Positions 60,027 to 64,000 of a stretch of 64,000 nt of DNA are shown one piece after another. Both the position numbers and the translations under genes were made by a program. The notes below the pieces were generated by a model. It saw nothing but the letters and a program-made list of their open reading frames with translations, was not told where the DNA came from and did no database searches. How positions within the stretch are numbered: the stretch's first letter is position 1; every line of letters begins with the position of its first letter. Location: assembly GCF_026341815.1 (NCBI RefSeq), contig NZ_JAPENX010000001.1, forward strand, positions 7,006,001 through 7,070,000, given 5' to 3'. This DNA is from Streptomyces sp. NBC_00572. Lineage in GTDB: Bacteria > Actinomycetota > Actinomycetes > Streptomycetales > Streptomycetaceae.

Positions 60027-60599
60027 TCAGCGCAGGTCGAGCCGCATCAGGACCCGGGGATGACCGGCCAGTACCGATGTGGTGTCGGCGGCGTGGGTGA
60101 ACCCGGCGCGTTGGAAGTTCTTCCGGATCCCGGCGTACGCCATCGTCGCGTCGACTGTGGCGCCACCGTTGTCGAGCGGGTACGCCTCGATCGCCGGTGC
60201 GCCATGGGCGCGGGCGAACTCGACCGCACCGGCAATCAGGGCGTGCGAGATCCCCTTCCTGCGATGACCGGGACGTACGCGGATGCACCACAGCGACCAG
60301 ACCGGCAGGTCGTCAACGTGCGGGATCTTACGGCTGTGCGCGAACGAGGTGTCCGAGCGCGGTGCCACGGCGGCCCATCCGACCGGCTCGTCACCGTCGT
60401 AGGCGAGCACCCCCGGAGGGGGTGCCGTCCGACACAGCTCGGCGACGTACTCACCGCGGGCCGGCCCACGGAGCTCGTTGTTGAGCTTGGACGGGATCCG
60501 GTAGCTCAGGCACCAGCAGACGTTGGCCCCGGGTGACTTCGGACCGACGAGGGTGCGGACATCCTCGAAGACGGCAGCCGGGCGAACCACGATGGTCAT
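60027..60599 (-). CDS. GNAT-family N-acetyltransferase
   Basis: 190 residues. Single GNAT domain: VCWCLSYRIP and PPPGVLAYDGDEPVGWAAVAPR strands, the acetyl-CoA loop VRPGHRRKGISHALI, then FARAHGAPAIEAYPLD and the FQRAGFTHAADTT end. Length and motifs are complete. ATG 60599 begins MTIVVRPA, a natural GNAT start. Substrate unknown. The divergent membrane gene is 248 bases away. Confidence 0.9.
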   Translation of the reverse strand: MTIVVRPAAVFEDVRTLVGPKSPGANVCWCLSYRIPSKLNNELRGPARGEYVAELCRTAPPPGVLAYDGDEPVGWAAVAPRSDTSFAHSRKIPHVDDLPVWSLWCIRVRPGHRRKGISHALIAGAVEFARAHGAPAIEAYPLDNGGATVDATMAYAGIRKNFQRAGFTHAADTTSVLAGHPRVLMRLDLR

Positions 60600-60743
60600 G
60601 ACACCACGATGTCACGTGTACAGGAGGGGCGCCGCTCACCCTCCGATGCCGTACACCACTACTTTCGCCGGCGCGATCCGCACGTACGTTCCGGCCCTCG
60701 GGCAGCCCACCTCGGCACGCGTGCGGAGCTCGTGGCGCAAAAT

Positions 60744-60760
60744 GATCACGAATGGTGATC
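60744..60760. promoter_or_regulatory. Inverted repeat GATCAC-N5-GTGATC
   Basis: Perfect 6-bp arms around GAATG, in the AT-richer gap between the divergent acetyltransferase (start 60599) and membrane-protein (start 60848) genes. Possible operator; no regulator gene is adjacent. Confidence 0.35.
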
Positions 60761-60847
60761 TCCATGTGACACGTTGTCAGTGGTGGGTGCTTTCATGAGC
60801 CGGTCGCGCAGGGAGGCGTGACTCGACTGATGAGGGGGGACACCGCT

Positions 60848-61150
60848 GTGCCTGTGGTCGAGCAGTATGCGAAGTCCGACGGAACCGTGGTCGGGAGGCA
60901 CACGCGCCTCCCGGCCGGCGCCCGCCGGCAGACGGCGATCGCGGGGATGATCGTGGCAGGGGTGGTTCTCTTCGGTAGTGGAAACACGACCACCGGGGCG
61001 AGTGACCAGCCGGGGCGACACCGGATACCCCGGACGCAGTCGACGGTCGTCTATCCGATCAAGTGGCCCGGACGGGACAAGCCGGTGGTGCGCTCGACAC
61101 CGACCGTCTCGTATCCGATCGTCTTCCCCAGCTCAGGGAGCGGCCGATGA
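60848..61150 (+). CDS. Small single-pass membrane protein coupled to Mrr-like nuclease
   Basis: 100 residues from GTG 60848 (GAGGGGGGA about 8 bases upstream; longer starts at 60818 and 60830 also in frame). One hydrophobic helix at about 33-50 (AIAGMIVAGVVLFGSG), then an extracytoplasmic or loop region with Thr/Ser/Pro and two similar strands, STVVYPIKWP and PTVSYPIVFP. No family recognised. Its stop overlaps the start of the nuclease gene (ATGA), so the two are made together. Confidence 0.7.
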   Translation: MPVVEQYAKSDGTVVGRHTRLPAGARRQTAIAGMIVAGVVLFGSGNTTTGASDQPGRHRIPRTQSTVVYPIKWPGRDKPVVRSTPTVSYPIVFPSSGSGR

Positions 61151-61848
61151 GCCGCCGTCCCACCCGCCGTCGGCCCGCCCGGCGTGGGCCGCGCCGTCGC
61201 AAGAGCCCCGTTCCGGTCAACTTGTGGGTGCTCGGACTGATCGGGATGGTGGCCGTGAGTCTGGTCATGGCAGTGGTGTCGTGGCTGGCCGCGCATCCGT
61301 GGGTGGTTCTTCTGGCGTTGCTGGTCGCGGCAGGTGCTGGAGCGCTCTGGACGCACCGACGGCAGGAGGCCGCGCGGTGGAGCCGCGTCAGGGCTCAGGG
61401 CCTGAGGTATGCCGTCGAGCACCTGGACGGCCTGCACTACACCCAGTTCGAGTACGCCGTCCGCGACCTGATGCGCCGAGACGGCTGCCAGGACGCCCGA
61501 CAAGTCGGCGGACGCGGCGACAACGGAGCGGACGTGAAGGCCACCGACCCGTTCGGAAGGCGCTGGGTGATCCAGTGCAAGCACCGCAAGGCCGGCTGGT
61601 CAGGTTCCGCCGTCGGTACTCCGGACCTCCAGGTCCTCAACGGCACCGGTCGACAGATCCACGGCGGCGACGTCCTCGTCATGCTCACCAACGGCCGTTT
61701 CTCCGCCCCCGCTCTCGACTTCGCCTCGTCCCAGCGCCTCCACCTGGTCGACCGCCATCTCCTCGCCCAGTGGGCCGCCGGATCGACGCCCCTGTGGGAG
61801 TTGCTGCGGGCCGTGCCGTCGCCGCGCAAGCCCACCGCACTCTCTTGA
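61147..61848 (+). CDS. Membrane-anchored Mrr-type restriction endonuclease-like protein
   Basis: 233 residues from ATG 61147. A very basic 24-residue start, two membrane helices (about 25-46 and 51-68), then an Mrr_cat nuclease fold. The active-site pattern D-x-G-x-D...Q-x-K is seen as GRGDNGADV (Asp129) and VIQCKHR (Gln143, Lys145), with YTQFEYAVRDLMRRDGC before it. Cytoplasmic Mrr enzymes cut methylated DNA; the membrane-anchored form is an unassigned variant seen in actinomycetes. Coupled to the small membrane protein upstream. Confidence 0.87.
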   Translation: MSRRPTRRRPARRGPRRRKSPVPVNLWVLGLIGMVAVSLVMAVVSWLAAHPWVVLLALLVAAGAGALWTHRRQEAARWSRVRAQGLRYAVEHLDGLHYTQFEYAVRDLMRRDGCQDARQVGGRGDNGADVKATDPFGRRWVIQCKHRKAGWSGSAVGTPDLQVLNGTGRQIHGGDVLVMLTNGRFSAPALDFASSQRLHLVDRHLLAQWAAGSTPLWELLRAVPSPRKPTALS

Positions 61849-61909
61849 CGTGGGCAGCGGAGCACGATCGAGTCGAGGGGGTCGTGAGTGAGTACCCCGT
61901 CGCGAGCGG

Positions 61910-63139
61910 TCATCCGCCGGCGCGGCCGGGCCGGCGCATGGCCCACCGGTCACGGAGGGCGATACGGCGTCGGCGGTCACTGCGCTCGCGGACCCGCCGG
62001 TCCAGCTCCTCCATCAGTCGGTGGCCCCGGTGCTCGGGGTCGAGTTCGTCGAGGATCCGGTCGACCTCGGTGAGCAGTGCCCCGTACAGCTGCCAGCGCC
62101 CGGGGTCGGCGAGGGCGAGGGCGAGGAGCCGGTCGGCGGCGTGGTCCCTGCAGGCCCTGGCCGCCCGCAGCTCGCCCGTAAGCCGGGTCTCCGCGGCCTC
62201 GGCGTCCTCGCTGCCCCGCGCGGTGACCAGGACGGCGAAGCTGACGAGGGCGTCGGCGGTGTACTGGGCGGTCTCCCGGATGGCCAGGGCGGCCTGCTCG
62301 GGCAGCAGCTGGTGCCCGGCACGATGTTTGGCCAGGTCGGTCAGGGTGCGGGCGAGGACCCGCAGGACGACGGCGCAGATCTCCAGGGTGTCGAGGCCGG
62401 TACGCAACACCACCCGGTGCAGGAGGCCCTCCTTGACGCGGGGGTTGAGCCGCAGGCTGTCCTCGGCGGTGCGCAGGGCCCCGTCGACGTCGGCGACGTC
62501 GTTGTCGAGACGGCGGGCCTCGTGGAGCCGGGTGGCGGCCTGCTCGACGGGGGGTGCACCGGTGAACTCGTCCGCCACGTCGAGGAGGAGCAGCCGCATC
62601 CGTCGGGCGAGGTCCTCGATGGAGTCGCCTGCGGTGTCGACCCAGACGGGCGGGGCGAGAAGCAGGTTGAAGAGCATGCCCACGGCGGCGCCGATGAGGG
62701 TCTCCAGGACGCGGTCCCAGGCGGTGTCGGAGACCTGGGTGACGCCGAGGACGAGCATGGCGCTGATGGCGACCTCGGGGATGAACTCCTCGACCTTCAC
62801 GAGCCGGCCGACCAGCAGCGAGGCCAGGATGACGAGGGCGAGACTCCACCAGGAGAGGCCGACGACGGCGCTGAACGCGATGGCGATGAGGACACCGACG
62901 ACGACCGAGTTCACCCGGCGCAGGCTGGTGGTCACGGTGGAGTAGAGCGTGACCTGGACGACGAGGAGGGCGGTGAGGGGTGCGGTGAGGGGGACCGGTT
63001 CGCTGCTGAGCCGGAGGGCGACGACGTAGCTGAGGGTGGCCGCCGCCGTGGACCGTACGGTCTGGACGGCGAAAGGGTCGCGCCGAACGCGCGCGAGCAG
63101 CCCCTGGCCCCGGTCGTGCTGTCCTTTGCCGAGTGCCAC
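61910..63139 (-). CDS. FUSC/aromatic-acid-exporter-like membrane protein
   Basis: 409 residues from GTG 63139, with GAGG 7 bases upstream (the frame is open to 63484 but the extra part has no membrane-protein character). Six helices in the first 160 residues (PLTALLVVQVTLYSTV, VNSVVVGVLIAIAFSAVVGL, WWSLALVILASLLVG, and so on), then a long cytoplasmic helical domain (about 175-400). This is the ArAE/FUSC arrangement of exporters for aromatic acids and related compounds. Substrate unknown. Confidence 0.85.
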   Translation of the reverse strand: MALGKGQHDRGQGLLARVRRDPFAVQTVRSTAAATLSYVVALRLSSEPVPLTAPLTALLVVQVTLYSTVTTSLRRVNSVVVGVLIAIAFSAVVGLSWWSLALVILASLLVGRLVKVEEFIPEVAISAMLVLGVTQVSDTAWDRVLETLIGAAVGMLFNLLLAPPVWVDTAGDSIEDLARRMRLLLLDVADEFTGAPPVEQAATRLHEARRLDNDVADVDGALRTAEDSLRLNPRVKEGLLHRVVLRTGLDTLEICAVVLRVLARTLTDLAKHRAGHQLLPEQAALAIRETAQYTADALVSFAVLVTARGSEDAEAAETRLTGELRAARACRDHAADRLLALALADPGRWQLYGALLTEVDRILDELDPEHRGHRLMEELDRRVRERSDRRRRIALRDRWAMRRPGRAGG

Positions 63140-63576
63140 GCCCCACCTCGTCCGTCGCCGCCCCGCAGGGGCCGTATGGACGACCGCCTGCCCGGACGAC
63201 CCCGGGTTCATACGTGGGTACGCCCGGGCGGACGAGGGATCACCCCCACTTCGGGGACGGGCAGCTCCGAAAGGGACGGCGTTGATACCGGTTGCCGTGC
63301 TGCCCCAGCAGCTGCCGCCGCGTGTGCCCTGATCAGGCAGGGGACCCTTGACCCGCGGGATGCCGATGCCGGCGAGCTCGGGGGAGGGAGCGTCAGCCCG
63401 GTTGCTGCGCATGCGTGACGCCATGGCGAGCGCGGGGAGTTCGGCGTGCGGCGAGCAAGCCGTGGGAGACCCGCCGCGCTCCACTCCCTGCGAGCTCGCT
63501 GGGGGCTCGATGGCGCGCCCGACCTTCGGCGAGGGCGCTGGTCACGGTCGACGGCATGGGTCTCGGTCTCTGGCCC
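63140..63576. other. 437-bp gap without a gene
   Basis: Lies upstream of the FUSC gene and downstream of the iron-permease-like gene, both on the minus strand. Only out-of-phase frames are open here. It probably holds the FUSC promoter; no clear repeat or terminator was seen. Confidence 0.4.
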
Positions 63577-63945
63577 TCACTGGTCTTCCTCCATCCGGAT
63601 CGCCTGCCGCAGCTCGTCCGCCGCTGTGTGGCTGGTGCCGTCGCGTTGCTCCAGCAGGGCTGCTGCGATGGCGTCCAGCTTGCGCTGAACGGCGTGCGTG
63701 TCACGCCGCTCGGTGTTCTTCAGCAGAGCGAGCAGGAGGAGGTTGACGGCCGTCATGACATCCCCGGCGAAGATCAGCCAGGACAGCGGTGGGTGCATGA
63801 AGTGCAGGACGACCGTGCCGAGGACCAGAAGCACACACAGGACGTAGAACAGCGGGGAGCTGGTGATGTTCGACGCCCGATCGGAGAACGCGGCGAACCG
63901 GTCGCGCCCGGCGCCGCCGCGCTCGGCGGGATGATCAGTGGTCAT
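63577..63945 (-). CDS. Low-affinity iron permease-like small membrane protein
   Basis: 122 residues from ATG 63945 (ATG 63987 also in frame). Pattern of the low-affinity iron permease family (Pfam Iron_permease): FAAFSDRASNITSSPLFYVLCVLLVLGTVV, then HPPLSWLIFAGDVMTAVNLLLLALLKNTERRDT, then a coiled C-terminal helix (QRKLDAIAAALLEQRD). Two helices, function in bacteria unproven despite the name. No operon partner in view. Confidence 0.85.
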   Translation of the reverse strand: MTTDHPAERGGAGRDRFAAFSDRASNITSSPLFYVLCVLLVLGTVVLHFMHPPLSWLIFAGDVMTAVNLLLLALLKNTERRDTHAVQRKLDAIAAALLEQRDGTSHTAADELRQAIRMEEDQ

Positions 63946-64000
63946 GGCGCCATGCTCGCTGTCCACATCCCATCGGTTCGGGACCATGGAACGGCGCGGC

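Overview
The window looks like a piece of a Streptomyces (or very close actinomycete) chromosome. Base composition is very GC-rich with GC at nearly all third codon positions, GTG and occasional TTG starts are common, genes are often coupled by 4-base overlaps, and the content includes a WhiB-like Fe-S protein, DUF1963 and DUF364 proteins, a flavohemoprotein, many GntR/TetR/MarR regulators and an extra NAD-dependent DNA ligase. The many decayed genes and insertion-sequence remnants in the second half suggest a chromosome arm rather than the core; this is inference.

Layout. 1-6.9 kb: two tandem GntR/UTRA regulators, a divergent F420-type oxidoreductase/TetR pair with two matching operators, a MITE-like inverted-repeat element, a metallo-beta-lactamase-fold protein, and a short operon headed by an ADP-ribosylglycohydrolase. 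6.9-12.8 kb: a MacB-type efflux system (lipoprotein, adaptor, ATPase, permease) divergent from a response regulator/histidine kinase pair; the kinase starts with five octapeptide repeats. 12.9-20.4 kb: the most interesting locus. A Zur-like zinc box sits between an MFS exporter and an operon encoding a binding lipoprotein, FecCD permease with a histidine-rich N terminus, ATPase, a DUF4213/DUF364 'heavy-metal chelation' protein, a PduX-like GHMP kinase and an SbnA-like PLP enzyme. I read this as a possible zinc-controlled system that makes, exports and re-imports a small amino-acid-derived metallophore. 20.5-22.6 kb: an orphan sensor kinase and a zinc DD-carboxypeptidase.

22.8-30.6 kb: a poly-gamma-glutamate-type operon (CapA, a duplicated Cache/HAMP receptor without output domain, CapB, CapC, NlpC/P60 hydrolase) with a divergent lipoprotein. 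30.9-34.3 kb: tRNA-Trp, a second-type LigA and a DinB/MDMPI-fold protein. 34.3-36.2 kb: a small graveyard with a SUKH-4-type immunity protein, transposase remnants and a ricin-lectin fragment. 36.3-46.1 kb: MFS transporter, lipoprotein, alpha/beta hydrolase, a large SF2 helicase with helicase-associated repeats, an anion channel (TDT/SLAC1), a membrane protein and a TTC38-like TPR protein. 46.3-48.6 kb: an old-yellow-enzyme/MarR divergent pair with a palindromic operator, then a VOC protein. 48.6-60 kb: mixed functional genes (WhiB, DUF1963, polysaccharide deacetylase, flavohemoprotein plus PNPOx-like protein, acetyltransferase) between several pseudogenes. 60-64 kb: another acetyltransferase, a coupled small membrane protein/membrane-anchored Mrr nuclease pair, a FUSC-family exporter and a low-affinity iron permease-like protein.

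All family names come from reading protein motifs by eye; no database search was possible.
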